Shown: piece after piece, positions 34,880-44,087 of the stretch
Layout: every line of letters starts with the position of its first letter
Position numbering within the stretch: position 1 is the first letter of the stretch
NCBI GenBank assembly: GCA_964475945.1
Contig: CAYYYF010000005.1
Coordinates: 1-64,000, forward strand
Direction of reading: 5' to 3'
Source: JBBIQH01 sp964475945
GTDB taxonomy: Archaea; Thermoproteota; Nitrososphaeria; Nitrososphaerales; Nitrosocaldaceae
Length of the DNA: 64,000 nt
Made by a program: the position numbers and the translations under genes
Notes under the pieces: generated by a model
What the model was told of the DNA's origin: nothing
The model's input: only the letters and a program-made list of their open reading frames with translations
The model's database searches: none

Positions 34880-36307
34880 GTGAAGGTTAACATATATTTA
34901 TTGAACATGCTAATTATTCGCATCTTAAATTATAAGATAGGTAAGATTGGAGTTTCTCTAGGTATAATACTATTCTTAGTAACTTTATACTCACCGTTAG
35001 ATCTTGATTACCCAGCCAAACTAGTATTAGCAACTGCTATATTAATGGTTGCTTATGGGTAACAGAGGCATTACCCATCTATGTAATTGCTTTATTACCA
35101 CTTGTGATATTTCCCTTTGCTGGTTCAGAGTTATCAGATACACTAACTGGATATGCTGATAGGATAATCTTCTTGTTCTTAGGAGGATTCATGCTAGCAC
35201 TAGCGATAGAGAAGAATATGCTTCATAAACGATTTGCTTTACATATACTAAGGATAGTTGGAGCAGATCAGAAGCATCTAATTGGTGCATTCATGATAGC
35301 TACTGCATCGTTAAGTGCTTGGATCAGTAATACAGCAACTACCATGTTGATGCTTCCTATAGCCTTATCAATAATATCACAGGTAAGCAATAGAAGATTT
35401 GCTACTTGCATATTATTATCTATAGCATACTCTGCAAGTTTAAGTGGATTAGCAACACTTATAGGCACTCCTCCTAATGCTATCCTAGCATCATTAGCAA
35501 AACAATTACTAGATATAGAGATAAGTTTCGGTAAATGGCTATTAATAGGGTGTGCCAGTAAGTATAATATCACTAATGGTAACATGGTCTTATCTTGTAA
35601 ATATAGGGGTTAAGGTTGATGCAAAGCCTCTATTTGATAAGTCTATAATTCTAACAGAGTTGAATAGACTAGGTTCTATTAGTAGAGATGAGAAGATTGT
35701 AGCAGTAGTATTTGGAGCAACTGCTATAGCATGGATCACTAGCTTGTTATGGAAGTCTTATGCACAATTCATAGACGATGCTACGATAGCCTTATTTGCC
35801 GCTCTAGTACTCTTTCTTATACCCTCAAGAGAAGGCAGGTTATTAGAATGGAATGATGCAAAGAAGATCCCATGGGGTATTCTACTCTTGATTGGTGGAG
35901 GTTTATGATTAGCATCAGCATTTACAGCAACTGGGCTTGCTCTATGGTTGGCTGATAGGTTGATGTTAACAGATATGCATTATGTAATGATCATAATGCT
36001 CGTAGTAGCAATAACTATATTTACAGGAGAGATCATGAGCAACACTGCATCAGCAGCATTACTAATACCAATAGGAGCAACTATAGCAGGTAATCTTGGT
36101 ATAGATCCTTTGTTATTGATGGTTCCAATAGCATTAGCAACATCATATGGCTTCATGATGCCTGTAGGGACTCCTCCTAATGCAATAATCTTTGCAAGCG
36201 GATACATATCGATAAAGGATATGGTTAAGGTTGGGCTCCCATTAGATCTGATAGGTATAATAGTTACAACATCTTCAATATTATTGGTGCCAGTTGTGCT
36301 AGGTTAG
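34880..36307 (+). pseudogene. SLC13/DASS-type anion transporter, multiply broken
   Basis: Four fragments read as one transporter of about 475 residues: YSPLDLDYPAKLVLATAIL (34880-35062), then VTEALPIYVIALLPLVIFPF through SNTATTMLMLPIAL and GTPPNAILASL (to about 35555), then SRDEKIVAVVFGATAIAWIT (to 35905), then LASAFTATGLALWLADRLML to VPVVLG (36307). SNTAT and GTPPNAI, each found twice, are the ion/substrate-binding motifs of the divalent anion:sodium symporter family. There are frameshifts near 35060 and 35555 and a TGA at 35906-35908. The gene is dead. Its likely former substrates are dicarboxylates, sulfate or phosphate. Confidence 0.85.
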
Positions 36308-36438
36308 TATACGATAGTAACGGAGAACCTTGAAATATAATAGAACCTACAAATTTCATACGTTTATCCTTGAATATTAAATTAAATCTTGAACTATTCG
36401 AGATACAATATATATGAATTAGATCTTTATTCTGCTTA

Positions 36439-36606
36439 ATGCAGGCAAACAATACCAAAAGATTAACCAATAGGGTAAAGATAGCAGTGGTATCCAGTAT
36501 AGTGATAGTTGTGATAGTAGGAACGATAAGTGCTAGCATACAAGTTAGCGGAGATAATGATAAGAGGTCTGAAGCAAATACTCATATCACTACTCAAGTG
36601 ATATGA
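36439..36606 (+). CDS. Signal-anchor peptide upstream of cupredoxin (likely its displaced N-terminus)
   Basis: A 55-residue frame: MQANNTKRLTNRVK, a strong hydrophobic helix (IAVVSSIVIVVIVGTISASI), then a polar tail. Its TGA stop overlaps the ATG of the cupredoxin gene (ATGA, 36603-36606). The downstream protein lacks any export signal although cupredoxins of this kind work outside the membrane, so a one-base shift near 36600 may have split a single gene. Coupled translation of two separate proteins is the alternative. Confidence 0.55.
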   Translation: MQANNTKRLTNRVKIAVVSSIVIVVIVGTISASIQVSGDNDKRSEANTHITTQVI

Positions 36607-37772
36607 ACAGTAACAAGCAACAGGTAGACAAGCAACAGGTAGCACGTCTTGATGGTGTAGTAATAACATTTGAAACTGAGCCGAAAGTTATTCGCCCCTT
36701 AGAGTTGACTAGTATAAATATGAACATCTCAGATCAGAACTCAGGGCAACCAATAACACATGTTGACTGGTCTGTTATTATAAAGAATACTGATGGAGAG
36801 GAGGTATTCAAGACCAATACACTACATACACATGTAGGTGTATTGCACCTTAACTATGCTTTCCCAGCACCTGGAGAGTATACAGTATCTGTACAAGTTG
36901 CATCACTTGGACCAAAGATGATGGGTATGGATGTACCGGCTATGGCACAGACACGTATACTTTTATCAGGAGACCCAATGGATGGTTGGAAGACAGATCC
37001 TAACCTATTCTTTGGTACAAGAAATACTGTGTTTAAGGTAAACGTTGATGGACAAGGAGGGATAAGGGTAGTTGATGGTACAGAGGATGGAAAGAGAATA
37101 GCTGTAAGGTTGGCAACTAATCCAGATAGGTTGGTTACAGGGCAACCAGTAACTTTGATGTTTGAGGTAAAGGATCCGGATGGTAATGATGTAACCCATG
37201 TTGAAGAAAGAGTTAATATAATTGGTGCATTAGTGCCTAGCATATATACATCACCACCTATGGGTAGTGCTATGATGCCTATGATGGGTGCTCTACATGG
37301 ACATACAGGGCAGTTTGCACTTACAACAACATTCCCAGCATCAGGTAAATACATAGTGCGTGTAGACCTTAACTCATTACCAGTATCCAACTACATATTC
37401 GGTCAAGTATCGGCAAGGTTCGTCCTAAACGTTGAAGATGGTACTACTCAGGGAAGGGTTACAACATCAGTAGAGCCGAAGCAGAATCAGATAGTTATAC
37501 TAGGACAGGATCTACCATTCTATAGTCCTAACAATATTACAGTAAAGACAGGCACTCCAATAACGGTTATTAACTCAGATGCAATAATACATACATTAAC
37601 AGCAACCCATGATAACATTGATGTTATATCCCCTACAGCAAGTAATGAGTTCGATACAAGATTACTAAGGTTCGGTGAGCAGAAGCAGATAATAGTGAAT
37701 GAACCTGGTACATACAACTACTTCTGCATGCTGCATCCATTCATGAGAGGTAGTATAACAGGTGCTGGATAA
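36603..37772 (+). CDS. Cupredoxin (type 1 copper) domain protein
   Basis: A 389-residue protein. Two Ig-like domains (about 18-125 and 135-290; DGVVITFETEPKVIRPLELT, RLVTGQPVTLMFEVKDPDG) are followed by a plastocyanin-like domain (about 300-389). Copper ligands are visible: His in IIHTLTATHD and Cys-His-Met in YFCMLHPFMRG. Thaumarchaea use many blue copper proteins in electron transfer; a role as an electron carrier or copper-binding surface protein is inferred. It lacks its own signal peptide; see the short frame that ends at 36606. Confidence 0.85.
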   Translation: MNSNKQQVDKQQVARLDGVVITFETEPKVIRPLELTSINMNISDQNSGQPITHVDWSVIIKNTDGEEVFKTNTLHTHVGVLHLNYAFPAPGEYTVSVQVASLGPKMMGMDVPAMAQTRILLSGDPMDGWKTDPNLFFGTRNTVFKVNVDGQGGIRVVDGTEDGKRIAVRLATNPDRLVTGQPVTLMFEVKDPDGNDVTHVEERVNIIGALVPSIYTSPPMGSAMMPMMGALHGHTGQFALTTTFPASGKYIVRVDLNSLPVSNYIFGQVSARFVLNVEDGTTQGRVTTSVEPKQNQIVILGQDLPFYSPNNITVKTGTPITVINSDAIIHTLTATHDNIDVISPTASNEFDTRLLRFGEQKQIIVNEPGTYNYFCMLHPFMRGSITGAG

Positions 37773-38145
37773 TCACTGAAATAACTCTTTTTATTTTTAG
37801 GATATGACAAGATGACCCATCCTTTATGGTATCTTCCTTCTATTTCTTATACTATTGCTACTATCTCTCCTCTGCTATTTGCTAATACTTGCCAACATTC
37901 CTATTCGCATTAAATAGGAATAACAATCCCTTATGGTAATCCTTTAAGATAGATATGTTAGGCTTTAGAGCATGGTTTAGCATAGTCATAACCATAACAT
38001 TACCTCATACAGATATGCTATTACTCATTTCATAAAGCATATAGCAAGGATAAATTGTTAGATACAATAATACCGTAGGGAGAGTTGTTTATGAAGACCT
38101 GCAGATGCTTAGCATGAACCTTATTCTCTCAATGCTAGTTATTAG
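37773..38145. other. Intergenic stretch, nothing recognised
   Basis: 373 bp between convergent genes. No open frame of note, no repeat shared with other parts of the window, and no convincing hairpin other than short AT-rich ones. Confidence 0.4.
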
Positions 38146-38367
38146 CTAGGGAATGTTTGTATTAACACCTTGATCACTCCCTTGAAGTATCTCGCTTACA
38201 ATACTACCCCCTGTTGACTGCCTTGCATTGAACTCCTGCTCCCTCTCACGTAGTAGTTTAAGCACGTAATCATTCGGTATTGCATATACTACTATAGCTA
38301 TAAGTATCAAGGATACTGCCATTACAAATATCTCCCATCTTATCTTGTATAATGCACCCCTCTCCAT
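38146..38367 (-). CDS. Single-pass small membrane protein
   Basis: 73 residues: a short cytoplasmic N-terminus (MERGALYKIRWE), one helix (about 13-30) and an outer polar tail (LLREREQEFNARQSTGGS). No family recognised. It stands alone; the next gene on the other strand starts 183 bp away. Confidence 0.5.
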   Translation of the reverse strand: MERGALYKIRWEIFVMAVSLILIAIVVYAIPNDYVLKLLREREQEFNARQSTGGSIVSEILQGSDQGVNTNIP

Positions 38368-38550
38368 GGTATAGAGAATTGTGAGAAGCAGTTTATATAT
38401 TTATAATAATAAAGTAGTAATGTATATATATAAAACAATTAGGTCTTAACCTCTTATATAATATAAGAGATAGATGAAGTAGGAAAGAGAATTATAGATT
38501 CAATCTTTTTTTAGCATAAAATTGAAATATTAGTAAGCCTATATTATAAT

Positions 38551-39081
38551 ATGAATGGTGCAAGAATAGCCAGAGGTGCACTTGCTGGGCTATTAGCATC
38601 TATTGTTATTGCATTACTTATATTCATTGGTGAGAGTATTATAGGATACCCACATGGCATATTCTATACAGTGCTCTCTGATGCATTAAGTATTGGTGAT
38701 GCTAAGACTCTGATAGGCCTGCTATTACATCTAACCACTGGCACGCTTATAGGGGCTATTACATCTATACCTCTCATTAGGTTGTTGAAGATGAATATAG
38801 AGCGGTTTATGCTATATGGTATCATCATAGGAGTTGTTACATGGGCAACTTTATTCTTACCCATCTCATACATGGTTATCATACCATTCCTTGATGTAAA
38901 TGAGTATGAGTTGCTTGATAAAAGTGGTAGCATGGTAGAATCTATTGATCTTAAGGAGCAGTTCAATAGGATAGTATACTCATCCATAGGCTTTCATATC
39001 CAGTATGGTATAATATACTCCATAATCTTCTTTGTTATGAATAGAAGATATAGATTTATGATTGAGGAAGAGAAGCTTTGA
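38551..39081 (+). CDS. Four-helix membrane protein
   Basis: A 176-residue protein with helices at about 7-27, 50-75, 85-112 and 145-165, with Gly-rich faces (GALAGLLASIVIALLIF, LLLHLTTGTLIGAITSI). It resembles uncharacterised thaumarchaeal membrane proteins; no catalytic residues were seen. Convergent with sucD, separated by the TTTTA repeat. Confidence 0.6.
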   Translation: MNGARIARGALAGLLASIVIALLIFIGESIIGYPHGIFYTVLSDALSIGDAKTLIGLLLHLTTGTLIGAITSIPLIRLLKMNIERFMLYGIIIGVVTWATLFLPISYMVIIPFLDVNEYELLDKSGSMVESIDLKEQFNRIVYSSIGFHIQYGIIYSIIFFVMNRRYRFMIEEEKL

Positions 39082-39126
39082 TTTGATTTAACTGAACTGA
39101 CATATTAAGAACTGCCTATGCCCATC

Positions 39127-39164
39127 TTTTTTTATTTTATTTTATTTTATTTTATTTTATTTTT
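39127..39164. terminator. TTTTA repeat tract between convergent genes
   Basis: T7 followed by six ATTTT units. On the plus strand it gives T-rich tracts immediately after the membrane protein gene, the usual archaeal intrinsic termination signal. For sucD, on the minus strand, it supplies A-rich sequence only. Confidence 0.6.
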
Positions 39165-39166
39165 GA

Positions 39167-40093
39167 TTATCTCCGCATCTTCTCCTTCAGTAGTAGAGGT
39201 ACCTCTGCTGGTCTCTTTGCCACTGCTACATCTGCCTTTGCGAACATGCTAACCTTGGACTCTGCAGAACCATATGATCCATATACTATTGCACCAGCAT
39301 GACCCATACGCTTCTCCTTAGGAGCGCTCCTCCCTGCTATGTATGCTACAACAGGCTTGCTGAAGTTTGTATTTATTATATACTCTGCCAACTGCTCCTC
39401 AGCACTCCCCCCAATCTCACCTACTACAACCACAGAGTCAACATCCTCCCTATCCCTTATAAGATCGAAGCACTCTATTAGAGTTAGGCAGTTTATTGGA
39501 TCTCCTCCTATACCTAGGCATAACCTCTGCCCAAATCCAGCTAGTGATAACCTATAGGATATCTCATACATTAGCGTACCACTCCTAGATATAACTACTG
39601 TATTACCTTTGGTGAATGGTTGTGCAGGCATTATGCCCAGCTTTATTACATTAGGCACTATTATGCCGGGAGTATTTGGACCGACTACTATAGCATTATG
39701 TTCCCTTGCAACCTTTATACATCTTAGAGTATCCATAACTGGTACATGCTCAGGTATCGCTACCAGTAACTTTATACCATTGGTTAGTGCATCTATTGCA
39801 GCATTAAGGAAGTTTGATGCAGGTACAAACACTACTGAGATCTTTGCATCATGCTCTTTGAGGGCATCCTTAACACTATCGTATACAGGTATGCCATTAA
39901 ATACTTGCCCACCCTTGCCAGGGGTAACACCAGCGACTATGTTTGTACCATACTCAACCATAAGCCTTGTATGGAGGCTACCGAACTTACCTGTTATACC
40001 TTGGATTATAACAGGCTTCCTGTTGTAATCCTTATCCTCAGCCCTTCCTTGTAGTATGCTGAAGAGGTCAAAGCTGCTTGCTAATACACTCAT
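39167..40093 (-). CDS. sucD: Succinyl-CoA synthetase (ADP-forming), alpha subunit
   Basis: A 308-residue subunit that binds CoA and carries the phosphorylated histidine. Motifs: ITGKFGSLHTRLMVEYGT (CoA-binding Rossmann part), GPNTPGII, and the active-site block GHAGAIVYGSYGSAESK with His265. It overlaps sucC by 4 bp (ATGA), giving tight coupling in the order sucC-sucD. The pair interconverts succinyl-CoA and succinate; thaumarchaea also use such enzymes around their 3HP/4HB carbon fixation cycle. Confidence 0.93.
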   Translation of the reverse strand: MSVLASSFDLFSILQGRAEDKDYNRKPVIIQGITGKFGSLHTRLMVEYGTNIVAGVTPGKGGQVFNGIPVYDSVKDALKEHDAKISVVFVPASNFLNAAIDALTNGIKLLVAIPEHVPVMDTLRCIKVAREHNAIVVGPNTPGIIVPNVIKLGIMPAQPFTKGNTVVISRSGTLMYEISYRLSLAGFGQRLCLGIGGDPINCLTLIECFDLIRDREDVDSVVVVGEIGGSAEEQLAEYIINTNFSKPVVAYIAGRSAPKEKRMGHAGAIVYGSYGSAESKVSMFAKADVAVAKRPAEVPLLLKEKMRR

Positions 40094-41196
40094 TTAGCAT
40101 CACCTGATATAGATCTTACTGCATTAGCTATAGCATCCTCTACAGAATCGAACATAACTGCCTTTGTTCCTTTAAGCATCTCCTTTGCTATCTCTGCATT
40201 CCTACCAGCTATCCTTGCAAATAGAGGAACCTTGATTATACCATCGTTGTATGCATTAACTATAGCTTGAGCAACTATGCTTGTATCTACTATACCTCCA
40301 AATAGGTTAACCAGTATAGCCTTTACATTACTTAACCTGCTTACTAGAGTCAATGCCTTGTATATGTTATCTAGCGTTGCTCCCCCGCCAACATCAAGGA
40401 AGCATGCAGGCTTGCCATTTGCATCTGATAGCATATCCATGGTAGACATAACCAAGCCTGCACCATTCCCTACAACAGCTATACTACCATCCAACTCTAC
40501 AAGCGAGAAGCCCCCTTTCTTTGCCTCTGTCTCTATGCTCTGCTCCTCAAAGGCACTTAACTCCTCATGCCTAAATAATGCATTATCATCAACTATAATC
40601 TTAGCATCTAATGCTACTATGCTAGAGTCTGTAACTGCTAATGGATTTATCTCTGCTAGCTCTGCCTCCTTCTCCCTAACCAGCATTAATAACCTACTTG
40701 CAAGGTCTGTAAAGTTACTGCTACCCTCATTCAATCCTAGATAATCCGCTATATCATATAGAGCTTCTGATGAATCACTTAATACATCTATCTCCTTAAC
40801 CATCTTGTTACTTACACTCTCTATATCAACCCCTCCCTCTGATGATGCTATAACTGTATATGCCCTCCTACTCCTATCAAGGAAGATTGAGAGGTAATAC
40901 TCCTTACTATGTGGTATGAACTCCTCTAGCAGTATAGTCTTCACAACCTCACCTTGCACCTTCTTACCAAGCATGGATGTAAAGTTCTCCTCCAACTCCT
41001 TCTCATCCCTGCATACCTTAACTATACCAGCCTTGCCCCTACCACCTACCCTAACCTGTGCCTTTATAACCAATGGAAAGCCTAAATCTGAAGAGTACTT
41101 CTTAGCATTATCAAGGTTTGAGGCTAGATAACCTCTAGGCACCCTTATACCATACTCCTTGAATAGCATCTTTGCCTGATACTCTAGTAAGCGCAT
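40090..41196 (-). CDS. sucC: Succinyl-CoA synthetase, beta subunit
   Basis: 368 residues from ATG 41196 (MRLLEYQAKMLFKEYGIRVP), the usual start of the family; ATG 41211 would add five residues. The ATP-grasp domain (LVIKAQVRVGGRGKAGIV, LAEINPLAV) and the C-terminal flavodoxin-like domain (ACFLDVGGGATLDNIYKAL, ILVNLFGGI) are complete. It forms the nucleotide-binding partner of SucD, encoded next with 4 bp overlap. Divergent from the SBF transporter gene. Confidence 0.93.
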   Translation of the reverse strand: MRLLEYQAKMLFKEYGIRVPRGYLASNLDNAKKYSSDLGFPLVIKAQVRVGGRGKAGIVKVCRDEKELEENFTSMLGKKVQGEVVKTILLEEFIPHSKEYYLSIFLDRSRRAYTVIASSEGGVDIESVSNKMVKEIDVLSDSSEALYDIADYLGLNEGSSNFTDLASRLLMLVREKEAELAEINPLAVTDSSIVALDAKIIVDDNALFRHEELSAFEEQSIETEAKKGGFSLVELDGSIAVVGNGAGLVMSTMDMLSDANGKPACFLDVGGGATLDNIYKALTLVSRLSNVKAILVNLFGGIVDTSIVAQAIVNAYNDGIIKVPLFARIAGRNAEIAKEMLKGTKAVMFDSVEDAIANAVRSISGDAK

Positions 41197-41284
41197 AAGC
41201 AACCTTGTCATTATCTAGGATATAAAAGTTTCATACTAGCAGTGGTGAATATTTATTAGAAATGTTAACTCTTTAGAGTATAGC

Positions 41285-42199
41285 ATGCATTCTATTGCTA
41301 GCATGATAGTTAACAGGGCTGTAGTATTGGTTATACTCTCGCTTATTATAGGTATTTTAGTTCATGATGCTATAATAGATATGATCTTCCCTCTCCTCCC
41401 ACTATTCCTTGTGGGCATGATGCTCTCTGCTGGGCTTATGCTAAGTGATATAAGAAAAGGGATAAAGCCGTTTAAGCTTACGGTAATTATATTACTGCAG
41501 TATATAGCATCTGCATTACTTGGACTTGTATCTGCATTATTGCTGTTAGAGGATGAGGAGCTTATCCTTGGGCAAGTGCTACATGGCTCGATGCCAAGTG
41601 AGCAGACCATACCTGTATGGGTTAGACTTGCTAATGGGAATCTAGCATTATCTGTAAGTGTATTAGCATTATCAACCCTTGTAAGCCCATTGTTATCCCC
41701 TGCTATGGTGTATATGCTAGTAGGTAGGATGGTAGAGATGAATTATGTAGGTATGATTGTAGCACTCCTTGCTACAGTGATATTACCTTTACTCATAGGC
41801 TATGCTGTAAGGAGAAAGGTAAGATCAGCAGATAGGTATGAGACAGTATATCAAGCATCATCAATCCTATCTGCTCTTCCTACTGTTATGGTTATAGGGG
41901 CAGTTGGGTATACTCTAGCGTCTGATCCATTAATGTTAGTATATGCATCAACCGCTTCTCTTCTACACCTTGCATCTACACTTGCCCTAGCCTTCTATAC
42001 TGTAAGGGTTATGGGCTGGAGGATGGATGATGATATGGTGCTGATATATAATACAAGCATGAAGGAGTTTACGGTAACATTAAGCATAGTGGGTAGTATG
42101 GGTTTAAGCCCAATGGTAGGTTTACCAGCAGCGTTGTATGGTATGATGCATATGATAACGGCACCTATACTTGCAAGGTACTTTAAAAAAAAAAATTAA
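41285..42199 (+). CDS. Bile acid:sodium symporter (SBF/BASS) family transporter
   Basis: A 304-residue protein with about nine to ten helices. Motifs typical of the BASS fold: LFLVGMMLSAGLMLSDIRKG, a discontinuous region with GSMPSEQTIPVWVRLANGN, and the crossing segment NTSMKEFTVTLSI. Prokaryotic members import organic anions such as pantoate or keto acids with sodium; the substrate here is unknown. The gene ends in an 11-A run (lysines) and overlaps the end of purP by 4 bp in convergent orientation. Confidence 0.85.
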   Translation: MHSIASMIVNRAVVLVILSLIIGILVHDAIIDMIFPLLPLFLVGMMLSAGLMLSDIRKGIKPFKLTVIILLQYIASALLGLVSALLLLEDEELILGQVLHGSMPSEQTIPVWVRLANGNLALSVSVLALSTLVSPLLSPAMVYMLVGRMVEMNYVGMIVALLATVILPLLIGYAVRRKVRSADRYETVYQASSILSALPTVMVIGAVGYTLASDPLMLVYASTASLLHLASTLALAFYTVRVMGWRMDDDMVLIYNTSMKEFTVTLSIVGSMGLSPMVGLPAALYGMMHMITAPILARYFKKKN

Positions 42200-43242
42200 G
42201 TAACAACCTTATCCAACTCATCTGACTCTACTGCTAACCTTATCTCTCTAGCAATCCTCCTACCAGTGCTCATGGGCTCATTGTATAATAGGTAAGAGTA
42301 AGGAGAACCATTTATGTAAAGGTTTGTTCCAGCAACTATCCTTGCGGAGAACTCAAATGCTGTAAAGTTACTATCCCTATCATACACACCCTCTATGCAG
42401 AATGGGCCTACCATCTCATACCCTACAAACCTCCTAACGCTATCAACGAACCTCTCCCCCATCTTGTATGCTTCATCTAGCAATGATTCTCTTAGCACCA
42501 GTGGGCTATTGCCTATAACAGTATATGTTATATCATCTAGCATAGCATGCTCTTGATGTATAGCAGGTATTCTACCTATAGCATCGACATCAGACTCATA
42601 CCTCCTATCTATGCCTAGTAACTCAACCTCTTTGCTTAATGGGGAGTAGAAGTATTGCAGATATACAGGTACTCCTATTACATACTCTTGCAGGTAGAGA
42701 TCCTTCATGCTATTTATAATACCTTTGCTTATAAGCCTATTGTACTGCTGTATGAAGTGCTCCTTGCTTGATGCTAAGAAGTAGCCTTTGCCTCCCGCAG
42801 CACCATGTAGTTTTGCTATTGCAAGAACCTTACCATTGCTGCTACCAAGGTCATCCAAGGTTAGACTCCTAGGCACCCTTAGTCCTGCATCTACCATAAG
42901 CCTCTCCTTTAATACTCTATCTGCCTCCCATCTTAGGATATACCTATTACCAAAGAATGGTATCTTTATATTCTCTATCTGCTCAACGCTCATGCTTGAT
43001 ATGAATGTACCATGGGGCACAAGTATGCAGTTGTTATCCTTCAACTCGTTTATAACATGCTCAGAGCATGCATGCTCATATCTGTAATCCTTCACTGCTA
43101 TAAGCCTGTCTATGAACCTAAACCTGTTGTATAGGCTGATCCTCTTCTCCTCACATACCAATACTGTCTTGAAGCCCTCATCCTTGGCACCTTTAAGCAC
43201 TTGCAGTGCGCAGTGTGACCCAAGTGTAGATATGCTATACAT
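42196..43242 (-). CDS. purP: Formate-dependent FAICAR synthetase PurP family
   Basis: A 348-residue ATP-grasp enzyme of the archaeal purine pathway, converting AICAR plus formate to FAICAR. Motifs: TLGSHCALQVLKGAKDEGF, LAIAKLHGAAGGKGYFLA (ATP-grasp Lys and Gly loop), YLQYFYSPL, LELLGID-like and the C-terminal FEFSARIVAGTNLYING. The length is normal. Archaea often have a second PurP paralogue, so the exact product could differ. The 3' end overlaps the SBF gene on the other strand. Confidence 0.9.
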   Translation of the reverse strand: MYSISTLGSHCALQVLKGAKDEGFKTVLVCEEKRISLYNRFRFIDRLIAVKDYRYEHACSEHVINELKDNNCILVPHGTFISSMSVEQIENIKIPFFGNRYILRWEADRVLKERLMVDAGLRVPRSLTLDDLGSSNGKVLAIAKLHGAAGGKGYFLASSKEHFIQQYNRLISKGIINSMKDLYLQEYVIGVPVYLQYFYSPLSKEVELLGIDRRYESDVDAIGRIPAIHQEHAMLDDITYTVIGNSPLVLRESLLDEAYKMGERFVDSVRRFVGYEMVGPFCIEGVYDRDSNFTAFEFSARIVAGTNLYINGSPYSYLLYNEPMSTGRRIAREIRLAVESDELDKVVT

Positions 43243-43288
43243 GCAGTAGGATATATGTTACCACTTAATAAAAATTAGATTTTGTCTA

Positions 43289-43423
43289 CTATTCTTTAGA
43301 TAGTATATCTATCAGCTCCTCAACTGCTTGGTTTACATTCAACATGCCTTTATGCCTGGCATACTCCTCAAGTACTTTAAACTGCTTCCTTGTGAAGCAT
43401 ACTGGTATGGTGCGCTCTGGCAT
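43289..43423 (-). CDS. Tiny RHH-like protein
   Basis: 44 residues (MPERTIPVCFTRKQFKVLEE to IDILSKE), ATG at 43423, TAG at 43289-43291. The strand-helix-helix pattern (TIPVCFTRKQFKVLEEYAR, NVNQAVEELIDIL) fits a ribbon-helix-helix DNA-binding protein. It lies just upstream of purP on the same strand (46 bp) and divergent from the gene at 43494. A regulatory role is inferred only. Confidence 0.65.
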   Translation of the reverse strand: MPERTIPVCFTRKQFKVLEEYARHKGMLNVNQAVEELIDILSKE

Positions 43424-43493
43424 GATATTAAATAAGAATGCTTGAATAAAAGTATTGCTAAATGTTATATAATGCTTTAGTGGATAGTATCTT

Positions 43494-43850
43494 ATGAGCT
43501 ACTATACAGATGAGAGGATGGTAACCAGTAGGGATGCGCTTAACAGGTATGAGTTCAAGGTGAAGCTCCTTGAGATAGTAGAAGGAGCAAGGGATCCTAC
43601 TGCATTCAAGTTCGGTAGCAGGGTATTGGTTAAGAAGGTCCTAGTGATAATAAGGGATCTAAGGACCAATGAGGTTACAGAGAAGGAGTTGGATCTTGAG
43701 GAGATAGAGAATGAGATAAGGAGTAAGAGGAAGTTCACATCAGCAAACAGATGGGTTGCACCATCAGAGATAAGGAATGGTTACATAGTTGGTTATAGGC
43801 ATGTAGACTTGCTTGCCAGCGCCATAGCCTTGGACTATATAACTATATAG
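43494..43850 (+). CDS. Conserved hypothetical protein
   Basis: A 118-residue soluble alpha/beta protein (YEFKVKLLEIVEGARDPTAF, VLVKKVLVIIRDLRTNEVTE, ANRWVAPSEIRNGYIVGYRH). The good codon use and compact fold suggest a real gene, but no family was recognised. Start ATG 43494 (MSYYTDERMV); ATG 43518 is a possible alternative. Confidence 0.6.
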   Translation: MSYYTDERMVTSRDALNRYEFKVKLLEIVEGARDPTAFKFGSRVLVKKVLVIIRDLRTNEVTEKELDLEEIENEIRSKRKFTSANRWVAPSEIRNGYIVGYRHVDLLASAIALDYITI

Positions 43851-43913
43851 CAGTAGAGAGGTATAATAATTACCTACCATAAATTTAAATCTATCCTTAT
43901 GCATAAATAAATC

Positions 43914-44048
43914 ATGGTAAGATGTGAGTGTGGTATATGTAATCATACATCAGATAAGGATTGCTTTGAGAAGGAGTGTAAATGTTGTATTAACTTCCAT
44001 CTTAGATCTGGTTCTAAGAGGGTAAGGTTAGAGTACCATAAGGCCTAA
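43914..44048 (+). CDS. Tiny Cys-rich zinc-binding protein
   Basis: 44 residues: MVRCECGICNHTSDKDCFEK, then CKCCINFHLRSGSKRVRLEY and HKA. Seven cysteines (C-x-C-x-x-C, C, C-x-C-C) and His residues could hold one or two zinc ions, and the C-terminus is basic. The frame runs from ATG 43914 to TAA 44046-44048, 39 bp before threonine synthase. It looks like a genuine small thaumarchaeal zinc protein. Confidence 0.65.
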   Translation: MVRCECGICNHTSDKDCFEKECKCCINFHLRSGSKRVRLEYHKA

Positions 44049-44087
44049 TCTTCTAACTTTATAAATAGGGTATGCATCAGTGCTAGC

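Noticed and set aside
36854..37390. 178-residue minus-strand ORF
   Set aside because: Antisense to the cupredoxin gene, with no signal or recognisable domain.
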